Assembly (NCBI RefSeq): GCF_000183425.1 | Contig: NC_014759.1 | Location: 1,240,001-1,304,000, forward strand | Length of the DNA stretch: 64,000 bases | Direction of reading: 5' to 3' | Origin: Marivirga tractuosa DSM 4126 | GTDB lineage: Bacteria > Bacteroidota > Bacteroidia > Cytophagales > Cyclobacteriaceae | Shown here: positions 47,644 to 56,650 of the stretch, one piece after another | Position numbering within the stretch: the first letter of the stretch is position 1 | How the letters are laid out: the number at the start of each line of letters is the position of its first letter | Notes under the pieces: model-generated | Seen by the model: the letters and a program-made list of their open reading frames with translations, nothing else | What the model was told of the DNA's origin: nothing | Databases searched by the model: none | Program-made: the position numbers and the translations under genes

Positions 47644-49083
47644 ATGCTTAGAATTTTTATTGTATTTATTTTCTTAACCATAGGGCTAAATGCCCATGGG
47701 CAGGATAAATGGTCATTGCAAAAATGTGTTGACTATGCTTTGGAAAATAACCTGCAAGTAAAACAATCCGGATTAGATGTTGAAAGTGCAGAGATTAGCT
47801 TATTTGGCTCCAAAATGAGTACTTTGCCAAATATGAATGGTAATTTAGGATTGAATACTTCTACTGGTCGTTCCATTGATCCTTTTACTAACACTATTAT
47901 TGATAGAGGGATTAATTCTCAAAATGCCGGTTTAAATGCAAGTTTACCTTTATTTGACGGAGGCCAAAGATACAACAGTATTAAAAGAGACCAGTTTGGT
48001 CAGCTTGCAGCAGAAAAAGATTTAGAAAGCGTGCAAAATGATGTCACCTTAAATGTCGTTACTTTCTACACCAACATTCTTTTCAACAAAGAACTGCTAG
48101 AAACTGCAAAGCTCAGACTTTTGACAACTGAAAGTCAAGAGAATAGAGTAGAAAAACAAGTTGAAATTGGCGCATTAGCTCAAGCAGATTTGTTGCAAAT
48201 AAGACAACAAAAAGCTAATGATGAGTTGGAAGTGGTAAGAGCAGAAAATAATTTAGAGATTTCGTACTTACAGCTAAAGCAAGCCCTTCAAATTCCTGCA
48301 GATCAAGAATTTGATATTGAAATCCCTGAATTGCCAGAACCAAACGAGGGTGAGTTAATGGAATCCTCTTCGAATGTTTATCAATATGCCTTGCAAAATC
48401 AGCCTGTTATTAAAGCAGCTGAATTTAGAAAAGAAAGTGCAATGAGAGGAATTGGAGTGGCGAGAAGTGGCTACTACCCTTCTTTGAGCTTAAATGCAGG
48501 AATATCAACTAACTATTCCAGTGCTGCCCCAGATCGATTCCCTGTTTTGGGCTCTGAGAACGTAACAATTCCTCAAGAGATCGGATATGTTCCTTTGCCG
48601 AATGGTGAACGCCAACCTGTTTTTGATGACGTGACTGTCCCTTCTGAATCTGCTGAAAATACCTATTGGAATCAATTAGATTTTAACCAAAGAAGATTTG
48701 TCGGACTAAGTTTAAACATTCCAATATTCAACCGTTTTCAAGTGAAAAATAATGTTCAACAATCCATTATCAATCATAAAAGAAGTGAATATCAATTGAC
48801 TTCTGCTAAAAATCAGTTACAGCAGACCATTGAGCAAGCGTATTTGGATGTAAAAGCAGCAGCAAAATCTTATCAAGCCTTGAAAAACAGCTATGAGGCT
48901 GCTGAATTAAGTTTCAGAAATGCAGAACAACGACTGGAATTAGGAGCAACGGATGCCGTTGAATTCACACAAATAAAAAATGACTTCGAAAGAGTAAAAT
49001 CGGATCTCATTCGAGCAAAATACGATTACATATTTAAACTTAAAGTATTGGACTTTTATCAAGGGAAACCTTTAAACTTTTAA
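47644..49083 (+). CDS. TolC-family outer-membrane efflux protein
   Basis: About 480 aa from MLRIFIVFIFLTIGLNAHGQ (ATG 47644; the open frame begins earlier inside sdaAB). The paired efflux repeats show SLQKCVDYALENNLQVKQSG and LPLFDGGQRYNSIKR in the first half and RRFVGLSLNIPIFNRFQVKN with EQAYLDVKAAAKSYQALKN in the second. It should form the trimeric outer-membrane channel. The adaptor gene follows after 2 nt. No inner-membrane pump follows, so the partner pump is elsewhere or shared. Confidence 0.93.
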   Translation: MLRIFIVFIFLTIGLNAHGQDKWSLQKCVDYALENNLQVKQSGLDVESAEISLFGSKMSTLPNMNGNLGLNTSTGRSIDPFTNTIIDRGINSQNAGLNASLPLFDGGQRYNSIKRDQFGQLAAEKDLESVQNDVTLNVVTFYTNILFNKELLETAKLRLLTTESQENRVEKQVEIGALAQADLLQIRQQKANDELEVVRAENNLEISYLQLKQALQIPADQEFDIEIPELPEPNEGELMESSSNVYQYALQNQPVIKAAEFRKESAMRGIGVARSGYYPSLSLNAGISTNYSSAAPDRFPVLGSENVTIPQEIGYVPLPNGERQPVFDDVTVPSESAENTYWNQLDFNQRRFVGLSLNIPIFNRFQVKNNVQQSIINHKRSEYQLTSAKNQLQQTIEQAYLDVKAAAKSYQALKNSYEAAELSFRNAEQRLELGATDAVEFTQIKNDFERVKSDLIRAKYDYIFKLKVLDFYQGKPLNF

Positions 49084-49085
49084 CC

Positions 49086-50426
49086 ATGGCTAAGAAAAAA
49101 TCATCAAAAAAACCATTATATATCCTTTTAGGAATAGTTGCTGTCCTTATCATTGCAGCGATTATTGGTAAAAAATCGGGCGTTATTGGACAACCACCTT
49201 CTATTTCAGTTGAAACAGAAGAGGTAAAGAAAAGAACCATTATTGAAAAAGTGAATGCCAGCGGTACAGTTCAGCCCGTGGTGGAAGTAAAATTAAGTCC
49301 TGATGTGGCTGGAGAAATTACTGAGTTGGCTGTGGAAGAGGGTGACCCTGTAAATAAGGGAGATTTATTGGTGAAAATAAGACCTGATAATTTCCAAAGT
49401 GCATTAGAAAGAGCACAAGCCAATTTAAATCAACAAAAAGCAGCATTAGCACAAGCAGAAGCTTCTTTAGAAAGAGCTAAAGCTCAGTTGACTCAAGCAA
49501 AGCAAACTTTCGAACGTCAGAAAAAATTATACGAAGAGAAAGTAATTTCAACTTCTGACTATGAAGCTGCTGTGGCTAATTACCAAATAGCCCAAAATGA
49601 TAAATTAGCATCAGAAAAAAGTGTCTTAGCAGCCCGTTATACGGTCAAAAGTAGTCAGGCTACTGTAGATGAAGCAAGTGAAAACTTAAGGAGAACTACT
49701 ATTTATTCTCCTGTTGACGGCACTGTTTCCAAACTTAGTGTTGAGCTTGGTGAAAGAGTTGTAGGAACTCAACAAATGGCAGGAACCGAAATGATGCGAA
49801 TTGCCAATCTGAATAACATGGAGGTTCGAGTAGATGTAAATGAAAATGATATCATCCGAATTAATATTGGAGATACTGCTAACATTGAGGTCGATTCCTA
49901 CACGTACATGGAAAAGGAATTCAAAGGGATTGTAACTGCTATAGCAAACACGGCTAATGACAAAGCATCTCAAGATGCTGTAACTGAGTTTGAAGTGAAA
50001 GTAAAAATCCTCAATTCTTCTTATAAGGATTTAATAAAAGATGATGGCGACTCTCCTTTTAGGCCAGGTATGACCGCCAGTGTTGAAATCATGACGGAAA
50101 CTAAAAAGGATATTTTAACTGTTCCTCTTTCATCTGTTACATTGAGGTCTCCTGAAATTGAAAAAGACTCAACTGCAAGTGCAGAGGTAGATAAAAGAGA
50201 GCCGAAAAAAGAAAAAGAAGTTGTATTTATTGTTCAGGATGACAATACCGTTAAAATGACAGAAGTTAGTACTGGAATAAGTGATTTTGAATATATTCAT
50301 ATCCAAGAGGGTTTGACTGCAGGTCAAAAAGTTGTAAGAGGGCCTTTCTTAGCTATTTCAAAAACCTTGGAGGATGGTGATTTGGTTGAGGAAAAGAAAA
50401 GTAATAAAACTATTAAAGAGGAATAA
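49086..50426 (+). CDS. Periplasmic adaptor (membrane fusion protein)
   Basis: 446 aa. A basic N-terminus and one membrane anchor (LYILLGIVAVLIIAAIIG) are followed by the lipoyl-like half (NASGTVQPVVEVKLSPDVAG, EEGDPVNKGDLLVKI), a long alpha-helical hairpin with QANLNQQKAALAQAEASLER, the second lipoyl half (TTIYSPVDGTVSKLSVELGE) and beta-barrel/MP domains. This is the MacA/AcrA-like linker between a pump and TolC. The preceding gene is its TolC. MacA-like adaptors are usually followed by MacB; here a terminator follows and the next gene is on the other strand. Confidence 0.92.
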   Translation: MAKKKSSKKPLYILLGIVAVLIIAAIIGKKSGVIGQPPSISVETEEVKKRTIIEKVNASGTVQPVVEVKLSPDVAGEITELAVEEGDPVNKGDLLVKIRPDNFQSALERAQANLNQQKAALAQAEASLERAKAQLTQAKQTFERQKKLYEEKVISTSDYEAAVANYQIAQNDKLASEKSVLAARYTVKSSQATVDEASENLRRTTIYSPVDGTVSKLSVELGERVVGTQQMAGTEMMRIANLNNMEVRVDVNENDIIRINIGDTANIEVDSYTYMEKEFKGIVTAIANTANDKASQDAVTEFEVKVKILNSSYKDLIKDDGDSPFRPGMTASVEIMTETKKDILTVPLSSVTLRSPEIEKDSTASAEVDKREPKKEKEVVFIVQDDNTVKMTEVSTGISDFEYIHIQEGLTAGQKVVRGPFLAISKTLEDGDLVEEKKSNKTIKEE

Positions 50427-50452
50427 TCAATCTCTTGGAATTGAAGATATTG

Positions 50453-50482
50453 AAATGGCAGTTTAAACAACTGCCATTTTTT
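50453..50482 (+). terminator. Intrinsic terminator of the TolC-adaptor operon
   Basis: An 11-bp perfect stem (50453-50463 with 50469-50479, AAATGGCAGTT), 5-nt loop, then a T run. The reverse strand also carries an A/T flank, so it may serve the convergent gene ending at 50481. Confidence 0.92.
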
Positions 50483-51650
50483 ATTGTATCCCCAACACAA
50501 TACCCGGAAAGAAATCACCCATGTTTAATAAGGGTGGATCTTGATTTTCCATTTTAGTTAATTGATAATTTGCAGCGATCCCTATTTCTAAGTCTCTCAA
50601 CTTAGTGAGTTCAAAGCCATAGATTAATTCTGATCTTAGTATTTTTGGTCCTTTTAATAATTTTATATTCTTCGCCTTTTGCTGCCATAAAGCTGCGCTT
50701 ATAGAAATGAATCTGGTTTTTTCTGGATTGCTCCACTCCTTCTCTAATCCATATGACATTCCCCAAACAGGCAACCCATTGATGGAGAAATTATAACCAA
50801 ACTGTAGCATATTACCAAAGAATCGACTTCCTGTGGCAATAGAGACATTGGATAAAAACAAATCGGTTGATCTAAAACTTAAGCGACCTTTACTGGCATC
50901 AATATTCAACAAGCCTAAAGGCACTCCATTATTTTTTCCGCTGATGTTAATCAAGCCAATTTGATTTCCATTATTCACCTTACTAAAAGTGATTAATCCA
51001 ATCTGCCAAGTGTCACTTAAAAAACTGCTGAATTCATGACCGAAACCAGCAGTTCTTGCGTAATTAAATAAGCCCAGTTGTAAGCCATTCGTCTGCCCAT
51101 CAGAATAATTGAACAATGGTGCTATTTGAAAGCCCACCATCCCGATTTTAGATGAATTGATTAAACCTGCTATTTGAGCTCCTTCTAAATATCTTGATTT
51201 GTTGGTCAGAAAACCTAACTGAAAGCCTGTAAAACCTGATTCTGCTGCATTAAACGTTGAAATTTGAACCCCTGCCCCATCCCCAAATGTTTTGTTGGAT
51301 ATTGTAGCAATCTGAAAACCGTTAAAAGTCTCCTCTAATTTTTCCTTTGGGTTAAGCCTATTATTTACACCAGATATATTGGCCAAACCAGCAAACTGAA
51401 TACCCTGAAACTTTTCATAATTATAATTTGAAATAAGCCCCAACTCAATTCCACTTACACTTCCGGTAACTCCCGATGTTAAATTCAAGGATAGCTTGTA
51501 ATGATTAAATATTTCATCTACTTTATGATTACTAAAACCAGGAAATGCTGAGATATGGATTTTGGATTGTTTGGTGTAAGATTGAGAGGATAGTTTTAAG
51601 GGTATTACTATAAATAATAATACATGTAATAGTCTTGTAAACTTTTTCAA
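50481..51650 (-). CDS. Surface-repeat outer-membrane protein (LA_2272-like)
   Basis: 389 aa. A signal peptide (KKFTRLLHVLLFIVIPLKLS) precedes a run of repeats of about 20-22 residues built on G-x-Q-x-G-L-x-N: GIQFAGLANISG, GFQLGFLTNKS, GAQIAGLINSSKIG, GLQLGLFNYA, GNQIGLINISGK, GVPLGLLNIDAS. The C-terminal quarter looks like outer-membrane strands. This matches the LA_2272 surface-repeat type, of unknown function. The start is TTG at 51650; no in-frame ATG lies before the signal peptide. It converges with the TolC-adaptor operon. Confidence 0.8.
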   Translation of the reverse strand: MKKFTRLLHVLLFIVIPLKLSSQSYTKQSKIHISAFPGFSNHKVDEIFNHYKLSLNLTSGVTGSVSGIELGLISNYNYEKFQGIQFAGLANISGVNNRLNPKEKLEETFNGFQIATISNKTFGDGAGVQISTFNAAESGFTGFQLGFLTNKSRYLEGAQIAGLINSSKIGMVGFQIAPLFNYSDGQTNGLQLGLFNYARTAGFGHEFSSFLSDTWQIGLITFSKVNNGNQIGLINISGKNNGVPLGLLNIDASKGRLSFRSTDLFLSNVSIATGSRFFGNMLQFGYNFSINGLPVWGMSYGLEKEWSNPEKTRFISISAALWQQKAKNIKLLKGPKILRSELIYGFELTKLRDLEIGIAANYQLTKMENQDPPLLNMGDFFPGIVLGIQ

Positions 51651-51806
51651 AATAATTAGGCTTGATAGTTAGAGCTAATTAACGCTATCATCTTATTTTA
51701 TTTTGAAAATAGAACTATAATTATAAAAAATTACTACTGACGTTTTCATCAAAATAATACATATTGACAAATACATCAATAAAATACTTTATAGATAAAA
51801 TTATCA

Positions 51807-51830
51807 ATATTTGTATATATTTACAAATAT
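51807..51830. promoter_or_regulatory. Inverted repeat upstream of the SatD-like gene
   Basis: ATATTTGTA pairs with TACAAATAT across 6 nt, 33 nt before the start codon. A second weaker repeat (TATTGA…TCAATA) lies about 40 nt upstream. The downstream protein ends in a helix-turn-helix-like segment, so autoregulation is plausible but unproven. The remaining gap is very AT-rich. Confidence 0.5.
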
Positions 51831-51862
51831 ATCGATATTTATAGAAGATATAAAGCATTATA

Positions 51863-52462
51863 ATGATAGCAGTAATAACAGGCGATATTATCAACTCAAC
51901 TGAACAGGCATCTATTAATTGGTTAAAAGAACTGAAATCAGTTTTAAATCAATATGGAAATAGCCCAAAAAAATGGGAAATCTATAGAGGGGACAGTTTC
52001 CAATTGAAACTTCCCGTTGAAAAAGCCATTTTAACCGCTTTTCATATTAAAGCCACCATCAAAAAAATTAAAAACAAAGATGTCAGAATGGGCATTGGAA
52101 TCGGCCTAGAAGAGTCCGTTTCCAAAAAAATATCAGAATCAAACGGTACTGCCTATCAAAATTCAGGCTTATGTTTTGAGGCTCTTAAAAAGAGTAATCT
52201 GGCTATTAAATCAAATGATGCTGACTGGGACGACCCTTTAAATATAATGTTGGAATTAGTGCTTTTTATTGCAGATAAATGGACTATAAGTCAAGCTGAA
52301 GTTATAAAAGCGAGCATTGAGAACCCTGATAAAAACCAAAATCAACTTGCAGAACTTTTAGAAAAAACTCAAAGTACCATAAGCACATCTCTAGACAGAA
52401 GTGGATATAACAGCCTACAAAAAATATTTGACTATTATAAGAAACAAACTCAATTGTTATGA
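51863..52462 (+). CDS. SatD-like protein with C-terminal helix-turn-helix
   Basis: 199 aa. The start IAVITGDIINSTEQAS and the strand WEIYRGDSFQLKLP match the SatD-like family, which often resembles a nucleotidyl-cyclase-like fold. The C-terminal segment (about 140-195) has a helix-turn-helix look: KNQNQLAELLEKTQSTISTS. Function unknown; SatD was named for an acid-tolerance locus in streptococci. Its stop overlaps the start of the next gene (ATGA), the constant partner being a DUF3307 membrane protein. Inverted repeats in the promoter could be its operator. Confidence 0.8.
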   Translation: MIAVITGDIINSTEQASINWLKELKSVLNQYGNSPKKWEIYRGDSFQLKLPVEKAILTAFHIKATIKKIKNKDVRMGIGIGLEESVSKKISESNGTAYQNSGLCFEALKKSNLAIKSNDADWDDPLNIMLELVLFIADKWTISQAEVIKASIENPDKNQNQLAELLEKTQSTISTSLDRSGYNSLQKIFDYYKKQTQLL

Positions 52463-53175
52463 TTTCATTTCTCCTCAAAACTTTAATAGCACATGTGATT
52501 GGTGACTTTGTATTTCAACCAGACCATTGGATCAAAGACAAACAATTTAAAAAGGCGAAATCAAAATTCCTTTATTTCCATATAGTTATTCATGCGGCCT
52601 TATTGTTTATACTTTTCCAATTCAATATGGAGTTTTGGTTAGTATTTCTAATTATTCCTGTAAGTCATTACATGATTGACATTCTTAAAATCTATCTTGA
52701 AAAAAGTATCAATTCTCGATATCTGTTTACATTTGATCAGTTAGCTCATTTAACAGTAATTTTGGGATTGGGATGGCATTATTACCCTCAAGAATTGACC
52801 TTAAATATCCAACTATCCAATACCTTATTGCTATTAATGCTAAGTATCACATTGCTTACTTATGGCGTTGCAGTTTTCATAAAAGTTATCATGTCGAAAT
52901 GGGATTTACCCGAAGATTCCGATAAAGATTCATTATCAAAAGCAGGGAAATATATCGGAATTTTAGAACGACTGTTCGTTTTCTCATTTGTGGTAATGCA
53001 AGAATGGCAAGCCATAGGATTTTTAATCGCTGCCAAGTCCGTTTTTAGATTTGGAGATTTATCTCGCGCAAAAGACCGAAAACTAACAGAATATATTTTG
53101 ATCGGAACATTACTCAGTTTTGGCTTTGCTATATTAGTCGGTTTGATGTATAAATATATTAGCAATCATCTTTAG
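52459..53175 (+). CDS. DUF3307 membrane protein
   Basis: 238 aa with five or six hydrophobic helices. The family hallmark is the start: LLKTLIAHVIGDFVFQPDHW (polar His/Asp/Gln inside a first helix). Later polar marks include FDQLAHLTVILGLGWHYY and the positive loop GDLSRAKDRKLTEY. Function unknown. Overlaps the SatD-like gene by 4 nt, the usual pairing. It converges with the trp-operon aroF gene, with a hairpin between. Confidence 0.85.
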   Translation: MISFLLKTLIAHVIGDFVFQPDHWIKDKQFKKAKSKFLYFHIVIHAALLFILFQFNMEFWLVFLIIPVSHYMIDILKIYLEKSINSRYLFTFDQLAHLTVILGLGWHYYPQELTLNIQLSNTLLLLMLSITLLTYGVAVFIKVIMSKWDLPEDSDKDSLSKAGKYIGILERLFVFSFVVMQEWQAIGFLIAAKSVFRFGDLSRAKDRKLTEYILIGTLLSFGFAILVGLMYKYISNHL

Positions 53176-53208
53176 TCAAGCAAGTAGTTATAATTAGCAC
53201 TAAAGGAA

Positions 53209-53242
53209 AATGGATTTTCATTTTCCTTTAGTACAAAGAAAA
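53209..53242. terminator. Bidirectional terminator between DUF3307 gene and aroF
   Basis: A perfect 13-bp stem (53209-53221 with 53230-53242, ACTAAAGGAAAAT) and 8-nt loop in the 79-nt gap between the two convergent genes. It ends the trp operon on the minus strand. U runs are short on both sides. Confidence 0.75.
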
Positions 53243-53254
53243 TATAGGACAGAA

Positions 53255-54268
53255 TCAATTCAATTCACCTCTCAATTCATAAGCTTTCCTCATCTTATTG
53301 ACCATTGCACTACTTTCTTCAAAATATAATGATTGCTGCCCGTCACTCATCGCTTTTTCCGGATCAGGGTGCAATTCATAAATTACGCCATCTGCTCCTG
53401 CCATAATTCCCGCTAATGCCACAGGTTCCACATATTTCCTGATTCCGATGCCATGTGATGGATCTATAACCACTGGTAAATGCGATCGATCTCTTAAAAC
53501 CGGAATTGCATTGATATCCAGAGTATTTCGAGTCATATTTTCGAAAGTTCTGATTCCTCTTTCGCATAATATCAAATCTTCATTACCTCCACTGAAAACA
53601 TATTCAGCAGAATAAAGTAATTCTTCAATTGTTCCGCTCACACCTCTTTTAATCATAACCGGCTTATCCACTTTGCCCAATTCATCCAGAAGGTTGAAAT
53701 TTTGGGTATTCCGAGCCCCTACCTGATAGATATCAATGAAATCATACATTTCCTCTACTTGCGAAACCTGCATTACTTCAGTGATGATTTTAATACCAGC
53801 AGCTTTGGCTTTATCATGCCACATTTTCAAGCCTTCCATACCTAATCCTCGGAATGAGTAAGGTGAGCTTCTGGGCTTGTAAACTCCACCTCGCATAATT
53901 TTTACATTATTTTTTACCAAATGCGCTATCACTGCATCTACTTGATCTTCATTTTCAATACTGCATGGACCTGCCATAATATTAAAATGGTTTTGCGAAA
54001 GAATATCGCCATCACGTAATTTGATTTCTGCTGGGCTTACCTTCCACTTTTTGGATACCAATTGATAGTTATCCGAGACCACATGTACATCTTTTACTCC
54101 TTCAAGATGTCCTATCTCACGAATGTCAATATCCCCTTTTTCCAAGGCTACCAGATAAAAGCCTTTTTGAGTTTGGACTTCGCTTACTGACTTTGTGAAT
54201 TTACCCAATGAAGAGATTAGGTCTTCCTTTTGGGTATTGTTTATGTTTTTTTCTAATTGTAATATCAT
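53255..54268 (-). CDS. aroF: 3-deoxy-7-phosphoheptulonate synthase (DAHP synthase, type I-beta)
   Basis: 337 aa. Joins phosphoenolpyruvate and erythrose 4-phosphate, the first step to chorismate. The N-terminal ferredoxin-like (FBL) regulatory domain (about 1-75) is followed by the barrel: FNIMAGPCSIENEDQVDAV, IMRGGVYKPRSSPYSFRGLG, VGARNTQNFNLLDELGK, VIDPSHGIGIRKYVEP and ELHPDPEKAMSDGQQSL. The N-terminal domain fits allosteric control by an aromatic end product. It is the last gene of the trp operon, so chorismate supply and Trp synthesis are coregulated. Gap to trpA is 147 nt of repeats. Confidence 0.94.
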   Translation of the reverse strand: MILQLEKNINNTQKEDLISSLGKFTKSVSEVQTQKGFYLVALEKGDIDIREIGHLEGVKDVHVVSDNYQLVSKKWKVSPAEIKLRDGDILSQNHFNIMAGPCSIENEDQVDAVIAHLVKNNVKIMRGGVYKPRSSPYSFRGLGMEGLKMWHDKAKAAGIKIITEVMQVSQVEEMYDFIDIYQVGARNTQNFNLLDELGKVDKPVMIKRGVSGTIEELLYSAEYVFSGGNEDLILCERGIRTFENMTRNTLDINAIPVLRDRSHLPVVIDPSHGIGIRKYVEPVALAGIMAGADGVIYELHPDPEKAMSDGQQSLYFEESSAMVNKMRKAYELRGELN

Positions 54269-54398
54269 GTTTTAGATTTTTAGATTCTAGAATCTAGAGT
54301 CAAGACTATAGGTGGTGCTCCTAGATTTTAGATTGTTTATATTTTTTAATCGTTATAAGTTTTAGGTTTTAAGTGTACATCTCAGATACTGATATCTT
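54269..54398 (-). repeat. Intergenic repeats between trpA and aroF
   Basis: Contains TAGAATCTAGAGTC (also exactly in the trpB-trpA gap) and TAGGTTTTAAGTGT-type words shared with the other trp gaps. No gene seen. Confidence 0.6.
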
Positions 54399-54442
54399 CC
54401 CCGCCATCTGGCGGGTTAGGGGGCTTTTTGTGGACTAGGGGG
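54399..54442 (-). repeat. GC-rich REP-like element at the trpA end (two units)
   Basis: Read on the minus strand, two AGCCCCCTA units occur in a row, the second followed by CCCGCCAGATGGCGGG (near palindrome). The first unit encodes part of TrpA's tail (KPPSPQKAP) and the second supplies its stop codon. Confidence 0.75.
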
Positions 54443-55210
54443 CTTTATCATTTCGACAAACCTCTCAATACTACCCTCCAAATCATCCTCGTCCAATGCT
54501 TTAATAAATGCACTTCCGATGATACCACCATCGCTATGCTGATTTACCATACTTAAAGCCTCATGATCACTGATTCCGAAACCTACCATTCTTGGTGTTT
54601 TTAAATTCATAGCTTGAATTCTTTTCAAATAGTCTAATCTTTCTGGACTATCTCCCCAGCTTCCACCTGTGGTGCTTGAACTGCTCACCATATAAATGAA
54701 TCCGCCTTCTTGAGCATCCACTTCTCTGATTCTTTCTTCAGAGGTTTTCGGAGTAATCAAAAAGACATTCTTCAAATTATACTTTTCAAAAATCGGCTTA
54801 AACTGCAATTTGAATTCATGCATTGGCATATCAGGTAAAATCAATCCGTCAACACCCACCTCAGCACACTTTTGGCAAAACTTTTCAGTGCCGTATTTCA
54901 ATACATTATTACAATAACCCATGATGAAAACTGGCTTATCCGTTATTTTTCGTAGATCAGCTAGTTGCTCAAAAAGCTTGTTCAAATTCATACCATTTTC
55001 CAGCGCTTTCATGCTACTCTGCTGAATAACTGGCCCATCAGCTAAGGGATCGGAATACGGCATACCTATTTCAATGATATCAACATCCGCTTTATCCAGT
55101 GCTTTTAAGACAGTACCAGTATCCTCCAAATTTGGATATCCTGCCGTGAAATAAATGGTCAGCTTTTCTTTTCCCTTTTGCTGAAATATATGTTCAATTC
55201 TCTTTGTCAT
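54416..55210 (-). CDS. trpA: Tryptophan synthase alpha subunit
   Basis: 264 aa TIM barrel that cleaves indole-3-glycerol phosphate to indole. Motifs: LTIYFTAGYPNLEDT, DIIEIGMPYSDPLADGPVIQ (with the catalytic Glu and Asp), GLILPDMPMHEF and FGISDHEA. The ATG overlaps nothing; a gap of 103 nt of repeats separates it from trpB. The C-terminus KPPSPQKAP is encoded by the REP-like element and lacks family conservation, so the ancestral end was probably near FVEMIK. Partner subunit is TrpB directly upstream. Confidence 0.97.
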   Translation of the reverse strand: MTKRIEHIFQQKGKEKLTIYFTAGYPNLEDTGTVLKALDKADVDIIEIGMPYSDPLADGPVIQQSSMKALENGMNLNKLFEQLADLRKITDKPVFIMGYCNNVLKYGTEKFCQKCAEVGVDGLILPDMPMHEFKLQFKPIFEKYNLKNVFLITPKTSEERIREVDAQEGGFIYMVSSSSTTGGSWGDSPERLDYLKRIQAMNLKTPRMVGFGISDHEALSMVNQHSDGGIIGSAFIKALDEDDLEGSIERFVEMIKPPSPQKAP

Positions 55211-55313
55211 TTCTTTTTAGAATCTAGAGTCTAGAACCTAGAATCAAGACCATGACAGATACGTCACCCTCAATTCCAAATTCGTAATTAAAAAATTCGT
55301 AATTCGTAATTAG
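55211..55313 (-). repeat. Intergenic repeats between trpB and trpA
   Basis: Contains TAGAATCTAGAGTC (shared with the trpA-aroF gap), a related TCTAGAACCTAGAATC, and AATTCGTAATT repeats. No gene or clear hairpin seen. Confidence 0.6.
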
Positions 55314-56495
55314 TCAATAATTGCCAAAGTTGATGTAAGTCTGCAAGTCTTTGTCACCTCTTCCAGACAAATTAATCACTACAATATCGTCTTTTTTAAA
55401 TTCAAATTGATCTAAAGCAGCCAAAGCATGGGCAGTTTCCACAGCTGGAATAATACCTTCCAACTTACTTAATTCCACTCCCGCATCCATAGCCTCTTTG
55501 TCGGTCACATATTTAAAGATCCCTCTTTTGCTGGCATATAAGTGAGCATGCAATGGCCCTATACCCGGATAGTCTAAGCCTGCCGAAATTGAATACGGCT
55601 CTGTTACCTGACCATCTTCAGATTGCATGAGTAATGTTTTAAAACCATGCAGTACACCAGAACTACCTCTGGCAGTTGTAGCAGCCGTTTCACCGCTATC
55701 CAGACCATGACCGGCCGCTTCAACGGCAACCAATTTCACCTTTTCATTATTTAAGTAATGGTAAAAAGCGCCAGCGGCATTACTACCTCCACCTACACAA
55801 GCCACCACATAATCTGGTGCGTTAGTGCCTTCTTGCTCTTGCAATTGCGCCATCATTTCTTCGCTAATAACGGACTGGAAACGTGTCACCATATCAGGAA
55901 AAGGATGTGGCCCTACCACAGAACCAATAATATAATGTGTATCATCTGGGTTATTTATCCAATATCTCATGGCTTCGTTTGTGGCATCTTTCAAAGTTCT
56001 GGACCCAGAAGTAGCAGGAATCACTTCTGCCCCAAGGATACGCATACGCTCTACATTGGGCTTTTGTCTTTCCATATCCACTTCCCCCATAAAAACTTTA
56101 CAAGGTAAGTCTAGCAATGCACAAGCCGTAGCAGTTGCCACACCATGCTGTCCGGCACCAGTTTCGGCAATGATCTTCTTTTTACCCAATCGTTTTGCTA
56201 ATAATGCTTGCCCAATGGCATTGTTGATTTTATGAGCTCCTGTATGGTTCAAATCCTCTCTTTTGAGATAGATTTTAGCTCCATGCTTCTCAGAGAGTCT
56301 TTTTGCCAAATATAATGAAGTTGGTCGACCTACATAGTCCTTCAACAAAGCTTTAAACTCTTCTTGAAACGCAGGCTCTGCAGATATTTTTAAATAATTA
56401 TTTCTTAGCTCCTCGATATTCGGATGCAAAAGCTCTGGAATGTAAGCTCCTCCAAATTCTCCATAATATCCGTTTTCATCTATTTTTATTTCCAT
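55314..56495 (-). CDS. trpB: Tryptophan synthase beta subunit
   Basis: 393 aa PLP enzyme condensing indole with serine to tryptophan. Conserved: [37 protein letters not shown] with the PLP lysine, [19 protein letters not shown], the phosphate loop [10 protein letters not shown] and NLSGRGDKD at the C-terminus. Full length, no defects. Seventh gene of the trp operon if trpL leaders are not counted; trpA follows. The C-terminus is normal, unlike its neighbours whose ends lie in REP-like repeats. Confidence 0.98.
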   Translation of the reverse strand: MEIKIDENGYYGEFGGAYIPELLHPNIEELRNNYLKISAEPAFQEEFKALLKDYVGRPTSLYLAKRLSEKHGAKIYLKREDLNHTGAHKINNAIGQALLAKRLGKKKIIAETGAGQHGVATATACALLDLPCKVFMGEVDMERQKPNVERMRILGAEVIPATSGSRTLKDATNEAMRYWINNPDDTHYIIGSVVGPHPFPDMVTRFQSVISEEMMAQLQEQEGTNAPDYVVACVGGGSNAAGAFYHYLNNEKVKLVAVEAAGHGLDSGETAATTARGSSGVLHGFKTLLMQSEDGQVTEPYSISAGLDYPGIGPLHAHLYASKRGIFKYVTDKEAMDAGVELSKLEGIIPAVETAHALAALDQFEFKKDDIVVINLSGRGDKDLQTYINFGNY

Positions 56496-56650
56496 ATTTT
56501 TAGTATTGAGTAGTGGGTAATCAGTACAGAGTACAAAGATAAGTCCCCACTATTTTTTCTAATTATTTCAATTTTTCTTAGTATAAAGTTTTAGGTTTTA
56601 AGTTTTAAGTAAAGGGTCTTCCGGTCTGATCTTCGGTACTGACCTAAGTG
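56496..56650 (-). repeat. Intergenic repeats between trpF and trpB
   Basis: Contains the 20-bp exact copy of CACTTAGGTCAGTACCGAAG (56631-56650, minus strand), TTTTAAGTTTTAAGT-like heptads and a GTACAGAGTACAAAG word shared with the trpD-trpC gap. No gene seen. Confidence 0.65.
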
